Program-made: the position numbers and the translations under genes | The notes under the pieces: generated by a model | What the model saw: the letters and a program-made list of their open reading frames with translations, nothing else | Told to the model about the DNA's origin: nothing | Database searches by the model: none | In this document: in pieces, positions 1 to 7,754 of the stretch | How positions within the stretch are numbered: position 1 is the first letter of the stretch | Layout of the letters: the number at the start of each line of letters is the position of its first letter | NCBI GenBank assembly: GCA_043819035.1 | Contig: JBDRFD010000049.1 | Location: forward strand, 1-23,218 | Direction of reading: 5' to 3' | Origin: UBA2144 sp043819035 | GTDB taxonomy: Bacteria; Patescibacteriota; Gracilibacteria; Peribacterales; Peribacteraceae | Length of the DNA stretch: 23,218 bases

Positions 1-23
1 AGGTGAGGAAGTTATGAAAATGA

Positions 24-116
24 TTGGATGGCTGGATGGTTGGATGGTTCGCAGGCGATTCTCATATTTGCTGCCTCTTTAGAACCATCCAGCCATTTAG
101 CCATCCAACCATCCAA
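24..116. repeat. GGATGG-armed palindromic element, copy 1
   Basis: The arms are made of near-tandem GGATGGTT/GGATGGCT words facing the complementary AACCATCC/AGCCATCC words. They enclose a roughly 34-nt loop starting TTCGCAGGCGATTCTCA and ending CTTTAG. The same arms and a similar loop recur at 5169-5257, and a more diverged copy lies at 13895-13996 inside the 23S gene. The transcript would fold as a long hairpin. No coding sequence is seen in it. Confidence 0.8.
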
Positions 117-785
117 TGTCCGCTTAGATAGGCCAAAAAGCCAAAGCGCTCATACCAGATGTTATAAGCACTTGACAGAAATTACGGATTTACACCAGTA
201 ATTTTGAAGTTCGCAAGTTCTATTTTTGCCTTCTGGAAGCTCTAAACTGGTCGTTTCAAGGGCTTCTGGGCTCTTCAAAAGGCGTTTTTAGAAGCAAAAC
301 GCGGCTACAGGGAGCCATTTTTCACTTAACAATTGGTGTAACAATCCTCACTTTTCTTCGTTCTATTAAGCGCACGGAAAGGCGTAGGAGCCTTGCTTCT
401 ATGCGTCCATTCTCCTAAAATCTTGGAAAAGATACGTTCCCCAAGATTAAAGGAGAGCGTGGTCTGTGTAATTGTTCCTTCACAATTCGGCACCTTGCCT
501 TCCCTCACCTCGAGAGAGGGGCGACAAACCCTCACGCTTACGGCTCTTTTTAGAGCCGGATAAGCCGTGCTTTTAATACGCACGATTCTTTAATGAAGGC
601 CTTGTCCTGTGTCTCGTGTTCCCTCTTTATGCATAATGAGCTGAGCGATTATTTATTTTCGCTCGTCCACACAGAAGAGGCATAGCAAAATTCAGCGAAG
701 AGATGTGTGCGATTCAAACTTACAAACATACGAATTATTTTTTGTTCCGTTTTATTATTCTTTATTTACTTTCTTTTTACTTATT
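117..785. other. Non-coding, hairpin-rich upstream region
   Basis: No convincing gene was found in this stretch. It contains a run of consecutive hairpins: about 282-302 (GCGTTTT against AAAACGC), 381-410, 410-456 (TCTCCT and AATCTTGG pairing with CCAAGATT and AGGAGA), 534-568 (GCTTA-CGGCTC against GAGCCG-GATAAGC), and 571-589 (CGTGC against GCACG). An 85-codon GTG-started frame on the minus strand (583-326) runs through these palindromes and resembles no family I recognise. The 130 bases before the SLH gene are AT-rich and should hold its promoter, but I cannot pick a clear -35/-10 pair. Confidence 0.5.
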
Positions 786-3700
786 ATGGACTTTACTCGC
801 TTGAAGAAAGTTCTCGCGGGGGTGTCCGTTGCTGCAATTTCACTTACCCAGGCCGGGAGTGTCTTTGCTGCATACACGGATGTTCCTTCGGGAGTCTGGT
901 TCGAGGATGCGGTCAACGCTTTCGTTGACGCCGGCTACCTCGATGCAGGCCAGACACGCTTCCGCGGTGGCGAAAGTGCCAACCGCGCGGAGTTTGTAAA
1001 ACTCGTTGTTGAACTGAACGGTGGGATTCTATCAACGCCTCCCGCTGTTCCCAGCTTCGACGATGTCGCAACCGGTGCCTGGTACTACGGGTACATGGAA
1101 GAATCCGGTAAGGAGGGATGGGTTCGTGGTGACGGTGACTGCTATGGCAGCCATCCTTGCTACGCTCGTCCCGGTGCGAACATCAATCGCGCAGAAGCAG
1201 CGGCTCTTATTGTCCGCTCCTTCGGCCTCGGGGCTACGGGTGACGCAGCCCAGTTCGTCGATAACCCATCCGGCCAGTGGTACACAGATGTCATTCAGAC
1301 GTCTGCTGATCACTGTGTCCTTCAGGGTGACGATGCAACAGGACGTGTTCGCCCGGGCGACAATATGAACCGTGCGGAAATGGTCGTTATGCTCTACCGT
1401 GTTGACCAGGGTCTCACCTATGGTGTGGACTGTGGCACCAGCGGCGGAGGAGAGGCCATGATCGTTGATACGGTTTCCACGTCGGCTACCACGGTTGAGG
1501 TTGAGTTTAATGTGACACTGGATGCCGCATCCGCTGAGGACACAGGCAACTACGTGATCACAGGCTCAGCTGCAGTGCCAATCAGCTCTGCTGTTCTGCT
1601 TAATCCGCAGACGGTTGAGCTCACACTCGGCGAGAACCTCTCCGCCGGCAAAGAATACACACTCACGGTAAGCGGGTTGCTCGCTGCCGATGGGAGTGTG
1701 ATTGATGATGCTATTACCTTCATGGGCTACACAGCCTTTGTGATGGGTGACGGTATCCTTGAGCTCTCCCTATCCGCTGCTTCCCCTGTTGGTGACACTG
1801 TCCCAAAGGGTGCAGTCGGTGTGGTGGCGCTTTCCGTGGATCTCACAGCATCCTGCGATGACTCCGTTACCATCGAGAGCATGACCATCCTTCACGAAGG
1901 ATTCGGTGCAAGCAGCGATATCAACGGTGTCTATGCAGCCATCAATGGCGCTCGCGTTACACGCAAGCGCACGATCGATGCAGAGGACCAGACAGCGGAT
2001 TTGAGGTTTGCCTCTCCGCTTGTTCTCGATCCTTGTGAGACGGTAACAATCGATGTTGTTATCGACTTTGAAAGTACTGCCGCCGCTTCCTCTGAGCATA
2101 ACTTGGTTGTAGAACTCCCGTCCGACGTCTTTGGCAACGCCAAAGAAGTCACGGGTAACTTCCCGATACGCGGAAACACCTTCCGCATTGCCGCCATCAC
2201 CAGCGGGACCGTCTCCCTGACGTACCGCACGGTTTCGCCTGATGAAATCGAAATTGGCGACAAGGGAGTGGTTGTCGGTAAGTGGGAAGTGTCTGTGGAC
2301 TCCACGGAGGACCAGACTTTCTACTCCATGACGCTCGAACAGAACAGTTCCGCCTCCGACGGTGACTTCGTGAATATTGCGATTCGCCGCACGGACGGAA
2401 CCATTCTCACCAATACGGTTGCACAGACCGTCGGTGACTTCGTCACACTCGTCTTCGATCCTCCGTTCACGGTGCTCGAAGGTGACAAGGTGACACTCGA
2501 AATGATCACTGACATCGTCGGTGGCGCAGGTGATTCGATCATCATGCACTTCGAGGAGTCTTCCGACCTCTTCGCAGTCGGTTCCTTATACGGGTACGGT
2601 GTGAATGGCCAGCTCTATGGTTCACAGGTGAGTCTCCCGGCAGAGACCGCTTCTTTGCCTGACACTGTGAGCATCGATGCCGGTGAATTCACGATCGGTA
2701 TCAACGGTCCTGCCACTCAGGACTACACCCGCGATGACAATGACGCGGTTCTCGCGAACATTGAATTCCAGACGGGCGGCGAAGATATCGATGTGAAAGA
2801 CCTCTTCATTGCCATTCAGGCAACGAGCAGCACAGGAGGTACGCTTTGTGGAAATGGTGGTGCAACGAGTGCCGGTGGCACATGTACCACAGGTACGGAT
2901 GACACAATCCAAGAGATGCTCGAGGATGTGGAAATCCGCAACACCACAACAGGACGCACCATCGATGGTGTGCGCCTGACGGGTTCCACAGAATCCGGAA
3001 ATGCATCCAGTGTTGCCGGAACATTCCAGATCTACCGCTTCGATGACTTCATCATCCGCGGCAAAGAGAAATGGGAGTTCCGTGTAGACTTCATTGATAA
3101 CGGCGCAGGAAAGCACCCGGACAGCGGTGACCAGTTCCGCATTCACATTTGCGGTGAGCCCACGCAGATTCGATCTGCGGGCGCCAATGTCACGAATACA
3201 ACAACATGTACCTTCAACAGTTTGATTACTGCATCTACGGCATACCAGATGCAGATTGAGGGCCTCTCCACCGGCGACAAAGTCGGTGATGTGCGCCCGC
3301 GCGGCAATATTGCCGGTAACTACCAGCGCATTGCCGTTGCCACCCTCACAATTGCCGTTAAGGCAATCGGTACAAGTGATACCGCTGTAGAGAATGCCAA
3401 GAACATTAACCTTCTCCGCTTTGAGGCACGTGCCGGTGAGGCAGAAGATATTCTCTTCACCAAGGCAATCTTCGAAGCAGGAAGCGGCGCATCGCTCAAC
3501 AACGGTCAGAACTATGCTCTGTGGGTAGACACCGATGGAGACGGAGACGTCGACACAATCCTTGAGGATGGTGTCGCCAACCAATCCAGCCAGGTCACAT
3601 TCGGTGACATGGCAGGCGGTGGATATGTCATTCCGGCCGAGACGACAATCGTCTTCGAGGTCCACTCTGACATTTCTTCCACCCTCACCGGTGATGATCT

Positions 3701-5096
3701 GCAACTTCGGTTCGATACGGGTTCCACAGTCACCTTCCTGGAGGCGGAAGAGCTCGATGACGGAAGCAACCTCTCCGGTATTAAGTACAACAAAGCCGGT
3801 GGAAGCTACACCTTCATCAACTCTGCAACCTCTGCAGATATTATCGTGTCGGTTACCGATTCCCAGCCATGGACACTCGTGAACCAAGGAGATCTGTATG
3901 TTTCTCAATCATCGGTCGCCATCAGGCAGCATCAGTTGCTTGCCGGAGAGCTCGGAGAGCCAATCCTTCGATTGCAATTCCGCTCTCAGAACGAGGCTGT
4001 TGATGTCACAGACATTCAGCTGACCGGTTCAGGAAGTACAGATTCCAAGGAAATCGATCGTCTCGAGCTCTACAAAGATGGTGAGTCGCAGCCGTTTGCG
4101 CTGGCCACCATCGGTGGATGCGGAAGCGACGATGTCCTTATTGTGAACCCCGGCGCTGCGTACGCAGCCGTCAAGACCTTCTGTGCCAATATGGAGAGCC
4201 GCCAGTTGGTGGTTCCCGAAGGTGAAGAAGTAGACGTGCTTGTCCGCCCGCGCATCAAGACCGATGTCCAGGGTGCTGTCGGCCAGACGATCGTTCAGGT
4301 CTTCCTGGACAAGAAGAACGTTTCGTCCGAAGCCACCGGTTCCGGAGCAGTCCGCGCACGCGGTGACGAATCTTCCAACAACCTCTCTGCCAACGATGAA
4401 GACAGTTCCGCAGAAGGAGAAGTGTTCATTGGAACCGACTCCATTGCTGCTAATGCCTTCATCTCCGGCAAGAAGAACGAGGTTGTGATGTCTAAGATTA
4501 CGTCGGTCACGAATGCCAGCGAAGATCCAAACGGATCGGCTATTCCGATCGGACTCTCTGACATCGGTAAGTTCAAGTTCACGGGCGCAAGCCACTCAAA
4601 CTCGAAGAACGGAAACAATGCTTCCATCCTCTCGGGTATTGTGTTCAACGTGAACTCGACGAATGTCTCGCTCAGTGCATCTGCCGGCAACTTCCGGCTC
4701 TACAACGAGGCCGACTCCACGACGACCAGCAACTGTGAAGCGTACGTCAACGACTCTACGCGCAATGTAACCACAGGAACGGCGTCCGGATCACTCCTTG
4801 TTGAGTGCCGCGGATTGTACGCTGCAGACATCGAGACAACCGTTAACCCGGGAGGCAGCACCGTGTTCGTCCTCCAGGGTAATGTTACGGATCAGAACAA
4901 CTCTGCTGTTGGTGCCCCAAGCACGCTGCAGGTATCGATTCAGGACTTCAACGCGCAGTCCCGATTCGGATTTGGTGTCACAAATTCGTCCGACTTCAGC
5001 CACATTCAGTGGCGTGACGAAGACACGACTGCCAAGACCTTCACGTGGGTTGAGTACCCGACAACTGTTGTGAAATCCACAAGCTACGCAGGCTAA
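786..5096 (+). CDS. SLH-domain surface (S-layer-like) protein
   Basis: A 1436-residue secreted protein. I chose the ATG at 786 over an in-frame upstream ATG at 705 because it gives a clean signal peptide: basic MDFTRLKK, a hydrophobic stretch, then SVFA with probable cleavage before AYTDVP near residue 28. Three SLH modules follow, at about residues 30-80, 88-148 and 155-205, each with an aromatic W-(F/Y) turn and an (N)RAE(F/A/M) motif. SLH modules bind secondary polymers of the cell wall, so the protein is probably anchored at the surface. An Ig-like domain (about 222-320) and a long series of beta-rich, Thr/Ser/Gly/Asp-rich domains without catalytic motifs follow, as in S-layer or large adhesin-like proteins. 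No Shine-Dalgarno is visible. A terminator lies 20 bases after the stop, suggesting a single-gene transcript. The exact role, paracrystalline layer or attachment, is inference. Confidence 0.85.
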   Translation: MDFTRLKKVLAGVSVAAISLTQAGSVFAAYTDVPSGVWFEDAVNAFVDAGYLDAGQTRFRGGESANRAEFVKLVVELNGGILSTPPAVPSFDDVATGAWYYGYMEESGKEGWVRGDGDCYGSHPCYARPGANINRAEAAALIVRSFGLGATGDAAQFVDNPSGQWYTDVIQTSADHCVLQGDDATGRVRPGDNMNRAEMVVMLYRVDQGLTYGVDCGTSGGGEAMIVDTVSTSATTVEVEFNVTLDAASAEDTGNYVITGSAAVPISSAVLLNPQTVELTLGENLSAGKEYTLTVSGLLAADGSVIDDAITFMGYTAFVMGDGILELSLSAASPVGDTVPKGAVGVVALSVDLTASCDDSVTIESMTILHEGFGASSDINGVYAAINGARVTRKRTIDAEDQTADLRFASPLVLDPCETVTIDVVIDFESTAAASSEHNLVVELPSDVFGNAKEVTGNFPIRGNTFRIAAITSGTVSLTYRTVSPDEIEIGDKGVVVGKWEVSVDSTEDQTFYSMTLEQNSSASDGDFVNIAIRRTDGTILTNTVAQTVGDFVTLVFDPPFTVLEGDKVTLEMITDIVGGAGDSIIMHFEESSDLFAVGSLYGYGVNGQLYGSQVSLPAETASLPDTVSIDAGEFTIGINGPATQDYTRDDNDAVLANIEFQTGGEDIDVKDLFIAIQATSSTGGTLCGNGGATSAGGTCTTGTDDTIQEMLEDVEIRNTTTGRTIDGVRLTGSTESGNASSVAGTFQIYRFDDFIIRGKEKWEFRVDFIDNGAGKHPDSGDQFRIHICGEPTQIRSAGANVTNTTTCTFNSLITASTAYQMQIEGLSTGDKVGDVRPRGNIAGNYQRIAVATLTIAVKAIGTSDTAVENAKNINLLRFEARAGEAEDILFTKAIFEAGSGASLNNGQNYALWVDTDGDGDVDTILEDGVANQSSQVTFGDMAGGGYVIPAETTIVFEVHSDISSTLTGDDLQLRFDTGSTVTFLEAEELDDGSNLSGIKYNKAGGSYTFINSATSADIIVSVTDSQPWTLVNQGDLYVSQSSVAIRQHQLLAGELGEPILRLQFRSQNEAVDVTDIQLTGSGSTDSKEIDRLELYKDGESQPFALATIGGCGSDDVLIVNPGAAYAAVKTFCANMESRQLVVPEGEEVDVLVRPRIKTDVQGAVGQTIVQVFLDKKNVSSEATGSGAVRARGDESSNNLSANDEDSSAEGEVFIGTDSIAANAFISGKKNEVVMSKITSVTNASEDPNGSAIPIGLSDIGKFKFTGASHSNSKNGNNASILSGIVFNVNSTNVSLSASAGNFRLYNEADSTTTSNCEAYVNDSTRNVTTGTASGSLLVECRGLYAADIETTVNPGGSTVFVLQGNVTDQNNSAVGAPSTLQVSIQDFNAQSRFGFGVTNSSDFSHIQWRDEDTTAKTFTWVEYPTTVVKSTSYAG

Positions 5097-5116
5097 GCCA
5101 AGTCTGTTTACGCTCC

Positions 5117-5150
5117 GAAAAAGGCTCCCGTAAGGGGGCCTTTTTCTTTT
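5117..5150 (+). terminator. Rho-independent terminator of the SLH gene
   Basis: AAAAAGGCTCCC, loop GTAAG, then GGGGCCTTTTT followed by CTTTT. This is a strong GC-containing hairpin with a T tract, 20 bases beyond the TAA stop. The A-rich left flank would also let it work on the minus strand, for the convergent gene ending at 5269. Confidence 0.85.
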
Positions 5151-5168
5151 GTCTACAAATTAAAAGAG

Positions 5169-5257
5169 GTGGATGGTTGGATGGCTAAATGGCTGGATGG
5201 TTCGCAAGCGATTCTCAGATTCGCTGCCACTTTAGAGCCATCCAACCATCCAACCAA
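5169..5257. repeat. GGATGG-armed palindromic element, copy 2
   Basis: Same architecture as 24-116: arms of GGATGGTT/GGATGGCT and AACCATCC words around the loop TCGCAAGCGATTCTCAG...CACTTTAG. It lies between the two convergent genes, just after the terminator. The similarity of the loop, which is not constrained by pairing, to copy 1 shows common descent. Confidence 0.8.
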
Positions 5258-5268
5258 TTTTTGTGTAT

Positions 5269-6384
5269 CTATGGCAATAATTTCCTCTTCACTTTCAGAA
5301 GAGAATGCACGAAAGGTTGCAGGACAACCACCTTCTCCTCCGGATACATTACCACCTCTCCCCCAAACTTTTCTTTAAAAGCACTCACTCCTTTCCATGG
5401 ATGGTTTTTTTTATACCCTCTCCCCCAGCCCCTCTCCCATTGGGAGAGGGGAGCTTTGTTTAAAGATTGTATTGTTGGTGGTGTAATGCCGAAGAGATCA
5501 TAGGAACTGCATCCTTTTGCTTTGCTTAAACGCATGAATTCCCACTGAAGCGCATACGGGGCCATAACGGCTCTGTGAGAGGCGTTTGATGCTCCGTAGT
5601 AATAGAGCCCACTTTCCCCCCAAATAACGCCCAGAAGCCCGGCAATGGGTTTTTTATTCTTGTGGAGACTTTTAATGTTATCTGATTCTGTTAAGTTGTG
5701 GAATCCGGAATCAGGAATCCGGGATTCGGGTAGAAATGCAAGTAATATGAAACTGTTATCAAGTTCTGTTAAGAATTTTTGATAGTGTTCTTTTGGATGT
5801 CCTTTGAACCGATCACGCTTCGCCGTCTCTTTGACGAGTTCATAAAAAGCATCGATGTCATCCGACTCTTCGACAATGACTCCATGTTTTTCTGCGATGC
5901 GAATGTTGTATCTGCCCTTTGGTTTCATTTGATTTAATATTTCTCCTTCTGATTGTTGGAGGTTGATGATGCGGGTTGCTTCAGGCTGTTGGTAACGAGA
6001 GGAATTGACAATTGACAATTGACAATTGACAATTGAAAAATCGGTTGGAGGTGAGAAATAAATACTCATGCAACAGTCTTTGCGAGCATCGTTAACTATT
6101 GCTTCAAATAAATTGTCAATTATCAATTGTCCATTGTCCCTTAATCCAAGTGGTCCTCTCGGAATCTCCCAGGTCGAAAATCCAAACGTTGTACGATCAA
6201 TTATGACAAGTGCAGAAGCAATGATTTCATTCCCCTCTTCCTCAACATATATTCTTGTCTCCCGCTCGAGTGCTTCCTGGTACCGCTTCCATTCCAGTGA
6301 CTGCCACAAAGATCCGCTTGGATGGTCTTTCATCCAGTCGTTGTACTTCTGAAATTCATTTGGTGAGGCGAGAACGCGGATCAA
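5269..6384 (-). CDS. FemAB-family aminoacyltransferase (peptidoglycan bridge)
   Basis: 371 residues, read from a TTG codon at 6384; family-like sequence starts immediately after it (QSLEWKRYQEALERE at 29-43), so a later start is unlikely. FemA/FemB/FmhB proteins transfer amino acids from aminoacyl-tRNA to the peptidoglycan stem peptide in the cytoplasm. Family signatures seen are KPKGRYNIRIAEKHGV (154-169), LYYYGASNASHR (260-271), APYALQWEFMRLSKAKG (275-291), YDLFGI (295-300) and GVSAFKEKFGGE (332-343). The gene stands alone, convergent with the SLH gene and divergent from the SOD gene. It is odd in carrying repeat-derived segments in frame: about residues 81-91, 116-129, 218-245 and 309-326, the last being the widespread PLSQWERGWGRG translation of a dispersed repeat. 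The fold could tolerate these as loops; activity is not certain. Confidence 0.8.
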   Translation of the reverse strand: MIRVLASPNEFQKYNDWMKDHPSGSLWQSLEWKRYQEALERETRIYVEEEGNEIIASALVIIDRTTFGFSTWEIPRGPLGLRDNGQLIIDNLFEAIVNDARKDCCMSIYFSPPTDFSIVNCQLSIVNSSRYQQPEATRIINLQQSEGEILNQMKPKGRYNIRIAEKHGVIVEESDDIDAFYELVKETAKRDRFKGHPKEHYQKFLTELDNSFILLAFLPESRIPDSGFHNLTESDNIKSLHKNKKPIAGLLGVIWGESGLYYYGASNASHRAVMAPYALQWEFMRLSKAKGCSSYDLFGITPPTIQSLNKAPLSQWERGWGRGYKKNHPWKGVSAFKEKFGGEVVMYPEEKVVVLQPFVHSLLKVKRKLLP

Positions 6385-6503
6385 AGGGAAAAGGGAAAAT
6401 GGAAAAGGGAAAAGTGTAAGGGGAAAAGGGAAAACACATATGTTATTGTAACTCAGGTTACTTGAAAATCGTTTTCCACTTTCCCATTACCCTTTTCCCT
6501 TTA
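6382..6503. repeat. GGGAAAA-word palindrome between divergent genes
   Basis: The left arm is near-tandem AAGGGAAAA/AATGGAAAA words and the right arm is the complementary TTTTCCACTTTCCCATTACCC type. The centre holds GTAAC-TCAG-GTTAC. It fills the whole space between the femAB-like gene and the SOD gene, and overlaps the TTG start of the former. A related palindrome sits in the 23S gene at 15990-16056. Confidence 0.75.
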
Positions 6504-6508
6504 GGATG
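6503..6508 (+). promoter_or_regulatory. Ribosome binding site of the SOD gene
   Basis: AGGATG lies 5-10 bases before the ATG at 6514. It is one of the few recognisable Shine-Dalgarno sequences in the window and supports that start. Confidence 0.55.
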
Positions 6509-6513
6509 TAGTT

Positions 6514-7113
6514 ATGCCATACACCCTCCCAGACCTCCCATATTCTTACGACGCGCTCGAGCCGTATATCGATGCCAGAACGATGGAAGTGCATCACTCG
6601 AAGCACCATCAGGGGTATGTTGATAAAACGAATGCTCTGCTCGAGGGGACTGCGTGGGCAGACAAAACCATCGAAGAAGTCATCGCAAACCTCAATCAGA
6701 TACCTGAAGAAAAACGAACAGCAGTTCGTAACATGGGTGGGGGAGTACTCAATCACAATATGTTTTGGACGTGCTTAAGCCCAGATGGAGGGGGGGAACC
6801 TCAGGGAGCCCTGATGCAAGGCATAAATTCAGCCTTCGGAAGCTTTGGTCAATTCAAGCAGGAATTCAGCACCTCTGCAGCAAATCTCTTTGGATCAGGT
6901 TGGGTTTGGTTGATTGTTGAAGGTGAAGAGTTGAAGGTGGCTCAAACAGCAAACCAAGATTCTCCGCTTACAGAAGGGCTGAGTCCAATTCTGTGTTTAG
7001 ACGTATGGGAGCATGCATACTATCTGAAGTATCTCAATAGGAGGCCAGAATATATTGAAGCGTTTTGGAACATTGTGAATTGGGATGATGCTGAACGGAG
7101 TTACGCTGCTTGA
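6514..7113 (+). CDS. sodA: Superoxide dismutase, Fe/Mn family
   Basis: 199 residues, full length for the family. It converts superoxide to hydrogen peroxide and oxygen in the cytoplasm. The four metal ligands are visible: H27 in MEVHHSKHHQGYV, H81 in GGVLNHNMFW, and D163 and H167 in LDVWEHAYYLKY. The active-site glutamine occurs in TANQDSPL (Q148), the position typical of Mn enzymes, and GGG precedes the second ligand, so a manganese or cambialistic enzyme is favoured over a strict iron one. An AGGA Shine-Dalgarno precedes the ATG. The gene diverges from the femAB-like gene and its stop codon is followed directly by a small unknown gene. Family assignment is firm; metal preference is inferred. 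Confidence 0.95.
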   Translation: MPYTLPDLPYSYDALEPYIDARTMEVHHSKHHQGYVDKTNALLEGTAWADKTIEEVIANLNQIPEEKRTAVRNMGGGVLNHNMFWTCLSPDGGGEPQGALMQGINSAFGSFGQFKQEFSTSAANLFGSGWVWLIVEGEELKVAQTANQDSPLTEGLSPILCLDVWEHAYYLKYLNRRPEYIEAFWNIVNWDDAERSYAA

Positions 7114-7136
7114 CATTTACAAAGTTAAGAAGGATG

Positions 7137-7165
7137 CTTGACATTTACAAAACTAAGCTTAATTT
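7137..7165 (+). promoter_or_regulatory. Possible promoter in a duplicated TTGACATTTACAAA motif
   Basis: The word CTTGACATTTACAAA occurs twice, at about 7109-7124 and 7137-7151, the first overlapping the end of the SOD gene. The second copy places a consensus -35 (TTGACA, 7139-7144) 17 bases before AATTTA, a poor -10. Promoter activity is uncertain; the duplication itself is plain. Confidence 0.3.
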
Positions 7166-7175
7166 ATTCTTGAAT

Positions 7176-7559
7176 ATGGCAACACCGGAAACAACGTCTG
7201 ATTTTCTTAAGGCGCACAGTGTTCCTGATTCGCTGGCAGATGAACTTGCGGCAGAAGTTGATGATACAGTGCAGTGGCTTTCCGGGAAGCTCGGAGGAAA
7301 TGTTGAAGATTACCGAACAGGCATCGCGCAAAAAATGAAGCTTGTGTGTGAAGGCATGAGACTTAGTGAACATAACCTTGTTATGGTGTTGCGTAGGCAA
7401 CCAAGTGAGTATGCAAATGAGAAGCTGCAAAACATTCCACGGGATGAATCAGACGATGAGTGGATTGATCGTCTGAGCACTGCAGAAATGGAGTCGTCCG
7501 TTGGGCATGTTACTGGAGGGGGCAACAGAATAATCCGGTCGCCCAGAGGCTTATCCTGA
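7176..7559 (+). CDS. Small hypothetical protein downstream of SOD
   Basis: 127 residues from the ATG at 7176 (MATPETTSDFLKAH). The frame is open upstream to a TTG overlapping the SOD stop, which would give 149 residues; I prefer 7176 because the preceding sequence looks like a duplicated promoter-like spacer. I do not recognise the family. The protein looks mostly helical and soluble, acidic in the middle (DESDDEWIDRL near residues 90-100), and ends in a Gly/Arg-rich tail. There is no signal peptide or membrane segment. It may be co-transcribed with the SOD gene, 62 bases upstream. Confidence 0.55.
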   Translation: MATPETTSDFLKAHSVPDSLADELAAEVDDTVQWLSGKLGGNVEDYRTGIAQKMKLVCEGMRLSEHNLVMVLRRQPSEYANEKLQNIPRDESDDEWIDRLSTAEMESSVGHVTGGGNRIIRSPRGLS

Positions 7560-7754
7560 GGTGTTTATTAGTAAAGCAAACTAGACATAGAGTACGACAG
7601 AGTTTTCATCTCAAATATTTGACTCCCTTCAAGAAAACCGTAAACTGCTCCAGACACAGAAGTTCTTCTTGCGTTTTGAGTCTGTGTTGTCCTCCTTAGT
7701 TGAATATTTGTGATACAAGGAGTGGCAACCCTATTTATTTTTCCCTGTATCTCT
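7560..7754 (+). promoter_or_regulatory. rpoB promoter and 5' leader
   Basis: TTGACT (7619-7624), a 16-base spacer and TAAACT (7641-7646) form a good sigma70-type promoter, predicting a start near 7653 and a leader of about 100 bases. The leader contains a hairpin in which ACACAGA near 7656 pairs with TCTGTGT near 7680. AGGAG at 7718-7722 lies too far (about 32 bases) from the ATG at 7755 to act as its ribosome binding site. Whether the hairpin regulates rpoB is unknown. Confidence 0.5.

Noticed and set aside
326..583. An 85-codon minus-strand frame with a GTG start.
   Set aside because: It runs through several strong palindromes and has no recognisable family; I describe the stretch as a hairpin-rich region.
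2622..3908. A 428-codon open frame on the minus strand inside the SLH gene, and several shorter ones (1770-2549, 4029-4595).
   Set aside because: They are antisense shadows of the surface-protein gene. The plus frame has a signal peptide and SLH domains, and the minus translations are Cys-rich and resemble no family.
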